A stretch of DNA of 64,000 bases, from the NCBI GenBank assembly GCA_007556525.1, contig SWJS01000002.1:186001-250000 (forward strand). The letters are read 5' to 3'. Position numbers and translations under genes: made by a program. Within the stretch, counting starts at the first letter, position 1. Every line of letters starts with the position of its first letter. This document shows, piece after piece, positions 45,937-54,887 of this stretch. The stretch is from Lysobacteraceae bacterium CU05-9. Lineage in GTDB: Bacteria; Pseudomonadota; Gammaproteobacteria; Xanthomonadales; Xanthomonadaceae. The notes below the pieces were generated by a model that saw only the letters and a list, made by a program, of their open reading frames with translations, had not been told where the DNA came from and searched no databases.

Positions 45937-46848
45937 ATGTTGACCCGTGATTTTGAGGCGTTCCGTCAGGCGTTCGAGCAGGCTGATTTGAATTTCGGAC
46001 CGGCGACGCCACGATGCGTTTTCCTTGTGACGCCTGAAGGCTTCATGCGCGCGGAGGAATCAGCGCAGGACAACGTATACATGGCGGCCGCTGAAGCGTT
46101 TGATCCGCAACGTGCATTGGCGCAGCATCGCGATCTGGTCCGCGAAATGTCGTCCGTCGTGCCTGCGATTGCGTTTGCGGGTTGGGCGGAGACGCCGGAT
46201 GCGGTTTTTCCGAATAATGTGTTCGCCACTGGCTCCGGCAATGTCGTGATTGGTCGCATGTTGCATCCCGTGCGCCAGCGCGAAGCGACCCGTGCAGATA
46301 TGCGTTCGTACTTCACGGACGTGCTCGGTTTGAATGAAATTGATTTATCCACCCAAAACCATCCATGCGAACTCACCGGCGCCATCGTTATCGACCGCGC
46401 GCGTGGTGTTGGATTCATCGGTTTGAGTGATCGCGTTGATGAAGAAGGTGCGCGCTTGATGCATGAAGCATTTGGGTTGCGTGCGTCGTTGGTGTTCGAT
46501 CTCGCCGATGGCGAATATCACACGAATGTGGTGTTGGCGATTCTTGCCGGTCGCGCTGCGGTGATTTGTCCGCGCGGTTTCGCGTCGTCCGAAGCAGCCG
46601 ACTTCATCGCATCGTTGTATGCGCCGCATTCGATCATGTGCACTGAAGCTGAGCATCAAGCTTTCGTTGGCAATTGCATTTCGGCCTCACCTGACACCGT
46701 GTGGATGAGTGCGGCTGCGGAGCGTGCTTTGACGTCTGAGCATGCGAAGCAATTGAACGATGCGGGCTTCTCCGTGCGTTCCGTTGAGCTGGACGCGATT
46801 GAAGCGGGCGGTGGGTCGTTGCGTTGCTGTATCGGCGAGATTTACTGA
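45937..46848 (+). CDS. Amidinotransferase/arginine deiminase-superfamily protein, CtlX-like
   Basis: A 303-aa enzyme of the pentein fold. Diagnostic segments are AETPDAVFPNNVFAT, HPCELTGAIVIDRARGVGF, the histidine in EYHTNVVLAILAGRAAV, and the terminal catalytic-cysteine motif GGGSLRCCIGEIY. This fits the CtlX group associated with citrulline use, and related arginine deiminases or dimethylarginine hydrolases. Substrate not proven. ATG 45937 is preferred over the TTG at 45925. It ends at a bidirectional terminator shared with clpB. Confidence 0.87.
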   Translation: MLTRDFEAFRQAFEQADLNFGPATPRCVFLVTPEGFMRAEESAQDNVYMAAAEAFDPQRALAQHRDLVREMSSVVPAIAFAGWAETPDAVFPNNVFATGSGNVVIGRMLHPVRQREATRADMRSYFTDVLGLNEIDLSTQNHPCELTGAIVIDRARGVGFIGLSDRVDEEGARLMHEAFGLRASLVFDLADGEYHTNVVLAILAGRAAVICPRGFASSEAADFIASLYAPHSIMCTEAEHQAFVGNCISASPDTVWMSAAAERALTSEHAKQLNDAGFSVRSVELDAIEAGGGSLRCCIGEIY

Positions 46849-46858
46849 ACACATGGAA

Positions 46859-46884
46859 AAACCGCCCCGAAGGGCGGTTTCTCG
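46859..46884. terminator. Bidirectional terminator between the amidinotransferase gene and clpB
   Basis: A perfect 9-bp stem (AAACCGCCC / GGGCGGTTT) with a CGAA tetraloop is flanked by A-rich sequence on the left and T-containing sequence on the right. It sits exactly in the 39-bp gap of two convergent genes. Confidence 0.85.
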
Positions 46885-46887
46885 TTC

Positions 46888-49467
46888 TTACTTCTTGGTG
46901 AAGGTTAATGCACCATCCGAGGCACCGACAACGATCGTGTCGCCGTTGGTGAATTCGCCGCCGAGAATTTTGTTGGCTAATTGATTCTCGAGCTGCTGCT
47001 GGATCGCACGCTTCAATGGACGCGCACCGTAAACCGGATCGAAACCAGCCGACCCGAGTTGATCCAGCGCCGCATCCGTCACGTCCAGCGAAATGCCGCG
47101 CTCGGCCAGACGTTTTTCGAGACCACGCAACTGAATTGCCGCGATCGAACGGATCTGCGACTGATCCAGTGGATGGAACACCACGATGTCGTCGAGACGG
47201 TTGATGAACTCAGGACGGAAATGACCTTGCACGACTTCCATCACCGATTCCTTCATTTCTTCGTATGACCCGTTATCCTGCGCAATCTGCTGGATGCGTT
47301 GCGAGCCCAGGTTCGAAGTCATGATGATCACCGTGTTGCGGAAATCAACTGTACGACCTTGACCGTCGGTAAGTCGTCCGTCATCGAGTACTTGCAGCAG
47401 AATGTTGAAAACATCCGGATGCGCCTTCTCGACTTCATCCAGCAAAATCACGCTGTACGGACGACGTCGCACCGCTTCCGTGAGGTAACCGCCCTCTTCA
47501 TAGCCGACATAGCCCGGAGGCGCACCGACCAAACGCGAAACTGCATGCTTTTCCATGAATTCCGACATGTCGATGCGAACCATCGCATCGGGTGAGTCAA
47601 ACAAAAACTCCGCCAACGCCTTCGACAGTTCCGTCTTACCCACGCCGGTCGGGCCGAGGAACAGGAACGAGCCACTAGGCTTGTTCGGATCCGCCAAGCC
47701 TGCACGCGAACGGCGGACCGCATCGCTGATGACAGCAATCGCATCTTCTTGACCGACGACGCGAACGTGCAAATGCTCTTCCATGCGCAACAACTTGTCG
47801 CGCTCGCCTTCGAGCATTTTGTTGACTGGAATGCCGGTCCAACGCGATACGACCTCGGCAATCTCCTCTTCCGTCACCTTGTCCTGCACGAGCTTGAAAC
47901 CCTGGTTGTCGACGGCATCTGCCAATTGCAGTTGCTTCTCCAACTCCGGAATCGTGCCGTATTGCAGCTCCGACATGCGCGCGAAATCCTGCTTGCGTTG
48001 CGCGGCCTCGAGTTCCGTCTTGGCTTTCTCAATTTGTTCCTTGATCGCCGACGTACCTTGCAGCGCAGCCTTCTCGGACTTCCAAATTTCGTTCAAGTCA
48101 TCGAAGGACTTCTGCAATTCCTCGATATCATTCTCGAGATCTTCAAGACGCTTCTTCGACGCGTCGTCCTTCTCCTTCTTCAACGCTTCGCGCTGAATTT
48201 TGAGTTGGATCAAACGGCGCTCCTGACGATCAAGTTCCTCCGGCTTCGAATCAATCTCCATGCGGATACGAGACGCGGCTTCGTCCATCAAGTCGATGGC
48301 CTTGTCCGGCAACTGGCGGTCGGCAATGTAGCGGTTCGACAAAGTCGCAGCTGCAACGATGGCGGGATCGGTAATTTCGACGCCGTGGTGCAACGCATAC
48401 TTCGGCTTCAATCCACGCAAAATCGCGATCGTATCTTCGACCGTTGGCTCACCGACGAATACTTTCTGGAAGCGACGCTCCAACGCAGCATCCTTTTCGA
48501 TGTACTGACGATATTCGTCCAACGTCGTTGCGCCGATGCAATGCAATTCACCGCGAGCCAACGCCGGCTTCAACATTTGACCGGCGTCCATCGCGCCTTC
48601 GCCTTTGCCCGCACCCACCATCGTGTGGAGTTCGTCGATGAAGAGGATGACTTGCCCTTCGTTTTTGGCAAGGTCATTCAAAACGGCCTTCAAGCGTTCT
48701 TCAAATTCGCCGCGATACTTCGCGCCAGCAATCAACGCGCCCATATCCAGCGACAAAACACGCTTCGACCGCAACGACTCCGGCACTTCGTGATTCACGA
48801 TGCGCTGGGCAAGTCCCTCGACGATGGCAGTTTTGCCAACGCCTGGTTCGCCGATCAAAACAGGGTTGTTCTTCGTCCGGCGTTGCAGCACTTGAATCGT
48901 GCGGCGAATTTCCTCATCGCGTCCGATGACCGGATCGAGCTTGCCCGACTCCGCGCGCGCGGTCAGGTCAATCGTGTATTTCTCCAACGCTTGGCGCTGG
49001 TCTTCTGCATTTTCGTCTTGCACAGTTTCTCCTCCACGCATCGCTTGAATGGCTTGTTCCAAATTCGATTCATTCGCACCGGCAGACTTCAACGCCTGCG
49101 ACGTCGTTCCACCATCGCGGAGCAACGCGACGAGGAACCACTCGGATGGAATGTATGCATCACCGGCCTTTTGGGCGAGTTGATCGGTGACATTGAGGAC
49201 ACGCGCGAGTTCATTGCTCAGCGTCACGTTGCCCTGATTCCCCGAAACCTTCGGGAGTTTATCCAAAATATCCTTCAACTGATTCCGCAAGATCGGCACG
49301 TTTACACCGGCTCGCGTGAGCAACGGCGACGTGCTGCCACCTTGCTGATCGAGCAATGCCATCAACAAGTGTGCGGGTTCAATGAAGTTGTTGTTGCGGC
49401 CCACTGCCGCGGATTGCGCTTCCTGCAGAGCTTGCGTGAAGCGACTGGTTAATTTATCTAATCGCAT
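46888..49467 (-). CDS. clpB: ATP-dependent disaggregase ClpB
   Basis: An 859-aa Hsp100 chaperone that rescues aggregated proteins with DnaK. It has the N-terminal substrate domain, NBD1 with Walker [14 protein letters not shown], the coiled-coil middle domain (about 410-530, with many E, K, Q and L), NBD2 with Walker [14 protein letters not shown] and the conserved sensor and arginine finger regions. The N-terminal start [18 protein letters not shown] is typical. A sigma-32-like -10 sequence is present upstream, as expected for a heat-shock gene. Confidence 0.97.
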   Translation of the reverse strand: MRLDKLTSRFTQALQEAQSAAVGRNNNFIEPAHLLMALLDQQGGSTSPLLTRAGVNVPILRNQLKDILDKLPKVSGNQGNVTLSNELARVLNVTDQLAQKAGDAYIPSEWFLVALLRDGGTTSQALKSAGANESNLEQAIQAMRGGETVQDENAEDQRQALEKYTIDLTARAESGKLDPVIGRDEEIRRTIQVLQRRTKNNPVLIGEPGVGKTAIVEGLAQRIVNHEVPESLRSKRVLSLDMGALIAGAKYRGEFEERLKAVLNDLAKNEGQVILFIDELHTMVGAGKGEGAMDAGQMLKPALARGELHCIGATTLDEYRQYIEKDAALERRFQKVFVGEPTVEDTIAILRGLKPKYALHHGVEITDPAIVAAATLSNRYIADRQLPDKAIDLMDEAASRIRMEIDSKPEELDRQERRLIQLKIQREALKKEKDDASKKRLEDLENDIEELQKSFDDLNEIWKSEKAALQGTSAIKEQIEKAKTELEAAQRKQDFARMSELQYGTIPELEKQLQLADAVDNQGFKLVQDKVTEEEIAEVVSRWTGIPVNKMLEGERDKLLRMEEHLHVRVVGQEDAIAVISDAVRRSRAGLADPNKPSGSFLFLGPTGVGKTELSKALAEFLFDSPDAMVRIDMSEFMEKHAVSRLVGAPPGYVGYEEGGYLTEAVRRRPYSVILLDEVEKAHPDVFNILLQVLDDGRLTDGQGRTVDFRNTVIIMTSNLGSQRIQQIAQDNGSYEEMKESVMEVVQGHFRPEFINRLDDIVVFHPLDQSQIRSIAAIQLRGLEKRLAERGISLDVTDAALDQLGSAGFDPVYGARPLKRAIQQQLENQLANKILGGEFTNGDTIVVGASDGALTFTKK

Positions 49468-49496
49468 CGTTCTACTTTCACATAATTCTCAACTTA

Positions 49497-49504
49497 ATAT
49501 GGGG
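49497..49504 (-). promoter_or_regulatory. Sigma-32-like -10 element of clpB
   Basis: CCCCATAT on the minus strand matches the heat-shock consensus CCCCATNT, about 30 bp before the start codon. The -35 position has no CTTGAAA; it is occupied by the GTTAGAG repeat copy. Confidence 0.5.
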
Positions 49505-49510
49505 TCTCGA

Positions 49511-49547
49511 TCACTCTAATTATAGTTAGAGTTAGACGATTTAGTCT
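49511..49547 (+). repeat. GTTAGAG-family dispersed repeat, copy 6
   Basis: Contains ACTCTAAT followed by TATAGTTAGAGTTAGAC and GATTTAGT. It matches copy 4 almost exactly. It lies between pgeF and clpB (both minus) and overlaps the -35 position of the clpB heat-shock promoter. Confidence 0.6.
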
Positions 49548-49564
49548 GCTCCAGACAGCTTTAA

Positions 49565-50338
49565 TTAATCTTCAGACATCCAGAGCAGGGAGACCATGCG
49601 GCCGGTACGTTGGTCGCGTCGATGGGAGAAAAAACGTTTCGAATCCGAGATGGTGCAGAGGTCACCGCCGAAGACGTTCGAAGCCGAAATGCCGGCGTCT
49701 TCGAGACGGATTCGCGCCAGTGCATAGAGATCGACGTTCCAATGGTAATCGCGGGTTGTTTTGAATGCGGCGCCGGCGCTCCAGTTGCGACTTACGAACG
49801 CGTCGTAAACATCCAGACCAATCTCGTATTTCGAAGGACCTGCAGCGGGACCCAGCCACACCGACATGTCAGCAGGATCGGAACCCATGGCGGCGATTGT
49901 TTTCTCGATCACGCCTTCAAGTAACGAACGCCATCCCGCATGCGCCGCTCCAATCACCGAACCATCGCGCGAAGCAAACAAAACCGGCAAACAATCCGCC
50001 GTCTGTATCGCCAGCACCAATCCACGTTCGCGCGTGAACGACGCATCGGCAGTCGGCAGATCATCGAGCTGCGATGCACGACGCAACTCAACGACATCGA
50101 CGCCATGAACTTGCTTCAACCAAAATGGCTCCGACGGCAACGCCGCCAACTTCACCAACTCTGCGCGATTGCGCTTCACAACAGCAGGATCGTCGCCGCG
50201 GGGAGAAGCCGTGTTGCCCATGTTGAAAGTATCGAACGGCGCTTCAGAAAATCCCGCACCATCGCGCGTCGTTGTGAGCCCGTGCACATTTGCGGGCGCG
50301 TTCCATTCGGCGGTAATCCAAGGCGTATTGGACATCAT
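49565..50338 (-). CDS. pgeF: Peptidoglycan editing factor PgeF / polyphenol oxidase (YfiH family)
   Basis: A 257-aa DUF152 enzyme. Conserved residues are in HGLTTTRDGAGFSEAPFDTFNMG, KQVHGVDVVEL (His), AIQTADCLPVLFAS (Cys) and GAAHAGWRSLLEGVIEKT (His), the copper/zinc-binding set. Members are reported as laccase-like oxidases, purine nucleoside phosphorylases and peptidoglycan-precursor editors. ATG 50338 fits the family; a start at 50359 would add seven residues. Next to clpB, as in many Gammaproteobacteria. Confidence 0.92.
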   Translation of the reverse strand: MMSNTPWITAEWNAPANVHGLTTTRDGAGFSEAPFDTFNMGNTASPRGDDPAVVKRNRAELVKLAALPSEPFWLKQVHGVDVVELRRASQLDDLPTADASFTRERGLVLAIQTADCLPVLFASRDGSVIGAAHAGWRSLLEGVIEKTIAAMGSDPADMSVWLGPAAGPSKYEIGLDVYDAFVSRNWSAGAAFKTTRDYHWNVDLYALARIRLEDAGISASNVFGGDLCTISDSKRFFSHRRDQRTGRMVSLLWMSED

Positions 50339-50393
50339 CAAAATTCCGTTGACCTGCACCTATCGTAACGCGGGCGCATGTAATACTGCGTAG

Positions 50394-51056
50394 ATGAAAC
50401 CGATTTTGCTTTTTGATTTCGATAGCACCATCACCAATGTCGAGGCGCTCGACCTTCTCGGCGAACAGCTCGCCGCGAACGGCCGGCTCACCGCCCACGA
50501 CGTCGCACAGATCAAGCACATCACCGATCAGGGGATGGCGGGTGAGATTGGTTTTGGGCAATCACTCGAGAAACGCCTCGATATCCTGAAGTTACAGGTC
50601 GTCGACTTACAGGATCTCATCGCCACGTTACATCACCGTGTCAGCGAATCCATCGACCGTAACAAAACCTGGTTCCTCTCCCACAGCGACCGCATCTGGA
50701 TTGTTTCCAGCGGCTTCAAGGAATTCATCGCGCCCGTCGTGCATCGCCTCGGAATCGAACCGGATCGCATCCTCGCAAACGAGTTCGTTTGGGATTCGCG
50801 CGGCATCGGTCACGTCGCGAAAGCGAGCCCACTCGCGCACGATCAAGGCAAGCCGAAAGTCGTCGCCGCCGCCAACTTCACGCAACCCGTGTGGATCATC
50901 GGCGATGGTTACACCGATTACGAAATCAAACTGCACGGCGCAGCTGACAAATTCCTCGCATTCACCGAGAATGTCCGCAGGCCCGGCGTCGCAGATGTCG
51001 CCGATCATGTTTTGTTGAATCTTGAAGAACTCATTGAGCTGGACCGCAATGCCTAA
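50394..51056 (+). CDS. serB: Phosphoserine phosphatase-like HAD hydrolase
   Basis: A 220-aa HAD-superfamily phosphatase. Motif I is FDFDSTITNVEALDLLG (nucleophile Asp), motif II is IVSSGFKEFIAP, and motif III with the conserved Lys and Asp is GDGYTDYEIKL. It is shorter than E. coli SerB and resembles stand-alone PSPase types. Coupling to serA by an 8-bp overlap supports the last step of serine synthesis as its job. Confidence 0.88.
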   Translation: MKPILLFDFDSTITNVEALDLLGEQLAANGRLTAHDVAQIKHITDQGMAGEIGFGQSLEKRLDILKLQVVDLQDLIATLHHRVSESIDRNKTWFLSHSDRIWIVSSGFKEFIAPVVHRLGIEPDRILANEFVWDSRGIGHVAKASPLAHDQGKPKVVAAANFTQPVWIIGDGYTDYEIKLHGAADKFLAFTENVRRPGVADVADHVLLNLEELIELDRNA

Positions 51057-52278
51057 TAAATTGTCGTACCCGAAGTCGCGTATGCAAGTTCTGCTGCTCG
51101 AAAATGTGCATCCCGTCGCCGTCGAACTCTTCGAAGCCCAAGGCTATCAAGTCGAATCGCTCAAGGGCGCATTGAACGAAGATGAGCTCATCGAACGCAT
51201 CAAGACCGTTTCGATTCTCGGCATCCGTTCCAAAACACAGGTCACCCAACGCGTCCTCGACAACGCCCCGAAATTGCTGACGGTGGGGGCTTTTTGCATC
51301 GGCACCAACCAAATCGATTTGCGTGCAGCCACCGAGAAAGGCGTCGCGGTTTTCAACGCGCCCTACTCCAACACGCGTTCCGTCGTTGAGCTCGCGCTCG
51401 CCGAAATGATTTTGTTAATGCGACAAGTGCCGGACAAATCCGCGCAATTGCATCAAGGCGTCTGGGACAAGTCCGCATCCGGCTCACATGAAGTCCGTGG
51501 CAAAACACTCGGCCTCATCGGCTACGGCTCGATCGGCACGCAACTCTCCGTGCTCGCAGAATCGCTCGGCATGCGCGTGGTGTTCTACGACATCGCAGAA
51601 AGACTCGCCCTGGGCAACGCGACGCAATGCAAGTCGATGCGTGAAGTTCTCGAACAATCCGACATCGTATCGCTACACGTCGATGGCCGTGCGTCTAACG
51701 CCAACCTCATCGGCGCCGCCGAACTCGCGTCCATGCGTGACGGTGCAATCCTCATCAACCTTAGCCGCGGCCATGTCGTCGACATCGATGCTTTGCGTGA
51801 CGCACTGGAGAGCGGCCGCTTGCGTGGCAGCGCTGTCGACGTGTTCCCTTACGAACCCGCGACCAACGACGAAATGTTCACGTCACCACTGTGCGGCATT
51901 CGCAACACGATCCTCACTCCGCATATCGGCGGCAGCACATTGGAAGCGCAGGAAAACATCGGTAATTTCGTCCCCAAAAAAATCTTCGACTTCATCGACG
52001 CCGGCAACACATCCAACTCTGTCAACTTCCCTGAGCTGATTTTGCCGCAGCTGACCAACGCACATCGCGTGCTGCACATCCATCGCAACGTGCCGGGGAT
52101 TCTTGCGCAGATCAACCAGATTTTCGCCGATCACCAAATCAACATCGTCGGCCAATACCTCAAAACCAACGATCAAATCGGCTACGTGATTACTGACATC
52201 GCGGCGGCTTATACGGACGACGTCATCCAGCAGCTCCGCTCGATTGAGAACACGATAAGGTTGAGACTGCTGTACTAA
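51049..52278 (+). CDS. serA: D-3-phosphoglycerate dehydrogenase
   Basis: A 409-aa enzyme of serine synthesis with the same length and order as E. coli SerA. The substrate-binding N-terminus has IGIRSKTQVT and FCIGTNQIDLRAA, the NAD-binding domain has GLIGYGSIGTQLSVLAESLGM, and the catalytic Arg and His lie in LINLSRGHVVDIDAL and LTPHIGGSTLEAQENIG. A regulatory ACT domain (about 335-409) follows, so feedback by serine is expected. The ATG at 51049 overlaps serB. Confidence 0.96.
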   Translation: MPNKLSYPKSRMQVLLLENVHPVAVELFEAQGYQVESLKGALNEDELIERIKTVSILGIRSKTQVTQRVLDNAPKLLTVGAFCIGTNQIDLRAATEKGVAVFNAPYSNTRSVVELALAEMILLMRQVPDKSAQLHQGVWDKSASGSHEVRGKTLGLIGYGSIGTQLSVLAESLGMRVVFYDIAERLALGNATQCKSMREVLEQSDIVSLHVDGRASNANLIGAAELASMRDGAILINLSRGHVVDIDALRDALESGRLRGSAVDVFPYEPATNDEMFTSPLCGIRNTILTPHIGGSTLEAQENIGNFVPKKIFDFIDAGNTSNSVNFPELILPQLTNAHRVLHIHRNVPGILAQINQIFADHQINIVGQYLKTNDQIGYVITDIAAAYTDDVIQQLRSIENTIRLRLLY

Positions 52279-52282
52279 CAGC

Positions 52283-52336
52283 AAGGTAAGGGGTAAAAGC
52301 TATCGCGACGCGGAAATCAGCTTTTACCCTTTAGCT
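52283..52336. repeat. GGTAAAAGCT inverted repeat (hairpin) between serA and rluD
   Basis: Left arm AAGGGGTAAAAGCT and right arm AGCTTTTACCCTTT form a 14-bp stem with one mismatch and a 17-nt loop. The right arm contains the rluD stop codon. It may terminate both convergent transcripts. The same arms flank the ORF at 54309-54746. Confidence 0.7.
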
Positions 52337-53292
52337 GCTTCTTTCGTGTCAGCCCGCAACGTATCCACCAGTGCCTTCATATCCGCCGGCATTGGCGCTT
52401 CGAACTTCATCTCTTCGCCGGTGATTGGGTGTTCAAATGAAAGTTGTTCGGCGTGCAGTGCCTGGCGCTTGAAGCTGCGCAACACTTGAATCAAATCTTC
52501 CGTCGCACCCTTCGGCAACTTCAACGAACCACCGTACAACGGATCGCCGATGATCGGATGCTTGAGGTGTTGCATGTGAACGCGGATTTGGTGTGTGCGG
52601 CCTGTTTCCAGACGGCACTCGAGCAAGGTGTGATTGCGAAAACGTTCGCGCAAACGGAAATGCGTCACGGCTTCACGACCATCTTCGCGGACAGCTTGGC
52701 GGATGCGGTCACGTGGATGGCGATCGATCGGCGCGTTGGCGGTACCGCCGGACACGAGAGCGCCTGAGACGACCGCGAGATATTGACGGTGCACATCGCG
52801 ATCTGACAACAGCTCGATGAGCTTAGTGTGGGCGGGGAGAGTTTTGGCAACGACCATCACACCGGAGGTGTCCTTGTCGAGGCGGTGGACGATGCCGGCG
52901 CGCGGCAGCTTATCGAGCGATGGGTCGTGGTGCAATAGGGCATTGACCAACGTGCCCGTAGGATTTCCGGCACCTGGATGTACGACAAGTCCTGCAGGCT
53001 TATTTAACACCAGGATGTCAGAATCCTCGTACAAAATATCCAGCGCAATGTCCTCAGGCTCGGAATGGGTCTGGACGGTCTCAACGGCGCTCAAAGTCAC
53101 AGTTTCGCCGCCCTTCACGGGATCGCGCGGACGTACGACGGCGCCATCGAGCAAAGCCTCGCCGGACTTGATCCACGAAGATAGCTTGGAGCGCGAATAT
53201 TCGCTGAAAAGTGTTGCCAAAACCGCATCAAACCGCTGCCCTGCCAAGTTGTCGGGTACGGTTGCGGTTCGCTGAATGGACGTTTCGGTCAT
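52324..53292 (-). CDS. rluD: 23S rRNA pseudouridine synthase RluD
   Basis: A 322-aa enzyme that makes pseudouridines in helix 69 of 23S rRNA. The N-terminal S4 domain (about 16-80, [30 protein letters not shown]) is followed by the catalytic RluA-family domain with [19 protein letters not shown] (catalytic Asp). It is divergently transcribed from bamD, as in E. coli. The last two codons before the stop lie in the GGTAAAAGCT repeat. Confidence 0.96.
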   Translation of the reverse strand: MTETSIQRTATVPDNLAGQRFDAVLATLFSEYSRSKLSSWIKSGEALLDGAVVRPRDPVKGGETVTLSAVETVQTHSEPEDIALDILYEDSDILVLNKPAGLVVHPGAGNPTGTLVNALLHHDPSLDKLPRAGIVHRLDKDTSGVMVVAKTLPAHTKLIELLSDRDVHRQYLAVVSGALVSGGTANAPIDRHPRDRIRQAVREDGREAVTHFRLRERFRNHTLLECRLETGRTHQIRVHMQHLKHPIIGDPLYGGSLKLPKGATEDLIQVLRSFKRQALHAEQLSFEHPITGEEMKFEAPMPADMKALVDTLRADTKEAAKG

Positions 53293-53371
53293 GGAAAAAT
53301 GTTCATCAGATTGAGCCTAAGACTGCTATTATGGGCTTTCCGTGCATTTGGCGCAGAGTTTTTTGAACACA

Positions 53372-54265
53372 ATGACCAACCGATCCCTCCATTTCCGCTT
53401 CGCAGCCATCGCGCTGACGTCGATTTTCCTCGTGACCAGCTGTTCGACGGTGAAGAGCGTTTTTAACAAAAAGAACACCGATAAATTCGAGGGAGTCGCC
53501 GCCGAATCGCTTTACGAGCAAGGCCATAAGAACATGGTCAGTGGCAATTGGGATCGTGCAGAGGAAATTTTCAAGCGCCTCGTCGCCCAGTATCCGTACG
53601 GCGCTGAAGCTGAGCAGGCGCAAATTGAGACCGCTTACGCGCAATATAAAGCGGGCAAAAATGAAGACGCCATCACCACGATTGACCGTTTCATCCGGAC
53701 CTATCCAACGCACCGTAGCATTGCCTACATGTATTACCTGCGTGGTCTGGTGAATTCGAACCGCGACACGGTGTTCCTGCGCCGCGTCTGGAATCTCGAC
53801 GCATCACGTCGCGAACTCGCAACGCCGAACCAGGCGTTCAACGATTTCTCGATTGTCGTGAACAACTACCCAAATTCGGCCTACGCGGCTGATGCGCGCC
53901 AACGCATGTTTGAGCTGCGCGATCTCTTCGCGCGCCATGAGCTGGATGTCGGCCTCTACTACTACAAACGCGGCGCGTACGTCTCTTCGATCGGTCGCTC
54001 ACGCGCGATCCTTGACACGTACCCGCAGAACCAATTCGCGGACGACGCAATTGCACTGCTCGCCGCATCGTACAAGTCCCTCAACAACACGGCACTTTAC
54101 GACTCCTCGGTTGCTCAACTCAAGCAGGCAAATCCGAACCACCCTTACCTGTCGGGTCGTTGGCCGGTCTATCCGAAGAACATCCGCAAGTTGAATCCAT
54201 TCGTGGGTGAGCGTTCTCCGATTGACAAGATCATCGACGCGCCACCGCCGCCTTTGAAGCGCTAA
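53372..54265 (+). CDS. bamD: Outer-membrane assembly lipoprotein BamD
   Basis: A 297-aa lipoprotein of the BAM complex that inserts beta-barrel proteins. The signal peptide ends at a lipobox VTSC (Cys about 24). Tetratricopeptide-like helical repeats follow (SLYEQGHKNMVSGNWDRAEEIFKRLVAQYPYG). ATG 53372 fits the signal peptide; a GTG at 53342 is less likely. Its stop is 16 bp before an inverted repeat arm. Confidence 0.96.
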   Translation: MTNRSLHFRFAAIALTSIFLVTSCSTVKSVFNKKNTDKFEGVAAESLYEQGHKNMVSGNWDRAEEIFKRLVAQYPYGAEAEQAQIETAYAQYKAGKNEDAITTIDRFIRTYPTHRSIAYMYYLRGLVNSNRDTVFLRRVWNLDASRRELATPNQAFNDFSIVVNNYPNSAYAADARQRMFELRDLFARHELDVGLYYYKRGAYVSSIGRSRAILDTYPQNQFADDAIALLAASYKSLNNTALYDSSVAQLKQANPNHPYLSGRWPVYPKNIRKLNPFVGERSPIDKIIDAPPPPLKR

Positions 54266-54280
54266 CGCAATACCTTCGGT

Positions 54281-54300
54281 TAGGTAACGGGTAAAAGCTA
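54281..54300 (+). repeat. Left arm of the inverted repeat enclosing the four-helix-bundle ORF
   Basis: GGTAACGGGTAAAAGCTA. The matching right arm at 54870-54887 reads GGTAAGGGGTAAAAGCTA on the minus strand, identical at 17 of 18 positions. Confidence 0.75.
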
Positions 54301-54308
54301 AACCGTCA

Positions 54309-54746
54309 TCAATGCTTCGAGCTTGGTGGCGGTTTTTGCATTTTGCGGTACCTATACGGAATACGGCGCCCATCCTGCTCGTATTCTTCCATGATCGACT
54401 TTCGCATTTTTCGACGAAGTGTCGTGAGCATTCGACTGAGTTGCCCGATTTCATCCAACACGGCTGCCACGTCACTTTTCGCCATCAGATCCAGGATGAT
54501 GCAAAGGCGCACTTGTGACTGCAGTTCTGAAAGTGATCCCTGCGCAATAACCATGAAGTTCAACCGGTCACGCTGAGTCTCTCGCGACCATCCTTCTGCA
54601 ATATTGCTCGAAATCGAAATGGACGCCCTCGACATCTGCGACCGCAGTCCGAAACGTTCCTCTTGCGGCAAGACCGGCAGTAGCTGAAAGATCATCCTCG
54701 CAATCACTGCGGCTTTCTGCCAGATCATTGTTTCATCGAAATGCAT
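54309..54746 (-). CDS. Four-helix-bundle protein of the TIGR02436 / 23S rRNA intervening-sequence (S23) type
   Basis: A 145-aa all-helical protein. The central signature RSQMSRASISISSNIAEGWSR is diagnostic of the family that includes S23/IVP proteins found in 23S rRNA intervening sequences and Avd-like proteins. The biochemical role of the family is unclear. Here it is not in rRNA: it sits alone between bamD and a lipoprotein gene, enclosed by an 18-bp inverted repeat that also occurs without the ORF at 52283-52336. This looks like an insertion into the loop of a hairpin. Confidence 0.85.
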   Translation of the reverse strand: MHFDETMIWQKAAVIARMIFQLLPVLPQEERFGLRSQMSRASISISSNIAEGWSRETQRDRLNFMVIAQGSLSELQSQVRLCIILDLMAKSDVAAVLDEIGQLSRMLTTLRRKMRKSIMEEYEQDGRRIPYRYRKMQKPPPSSKH

Positions 54747-54869
54747 AATGCCACCCTCTCCTGTTTCAGAAAGGATGGCCTACTGCATGTCTCACGAAAA
54801 TCAACGGATTCCGAAAATGTCGTAAGTGACTATCTCGACGTTGGTCAGAATAATCGGAGCCTCTCTACG

Positions 54870-54887
54870 TAGCTTTTACCCCTTACC
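54870..54887 (-). repeat. Right arm of the inverted repeat enclosing the four-helix-bundle ORF
   Basis: Minus strand GGTAAGGGGTAAAAGCTA. It contains the TAA stop codon of the lipoprotein gene that ends at 54876, so the repeat supplies the last codons of that gene. Confidence 0.75.

Noticed and set aside
47749-49452. A 567-codon open frame antisense to clpB
   Set aside because: It is a shadow frame created by codon bias of clpB. It has no ribosome-binding site, and the translation has no recognisable domain while the opposite strand is a full ClpB.
54747-54869. Possible promoter or small gene between the four-helix-bundle ORF and the right repeat arm
   Set aside because: About 120 bp without an open frame or clear promoter hexamers. 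Nothing could be supported beyond being the upstream region of the enclosed ORF.
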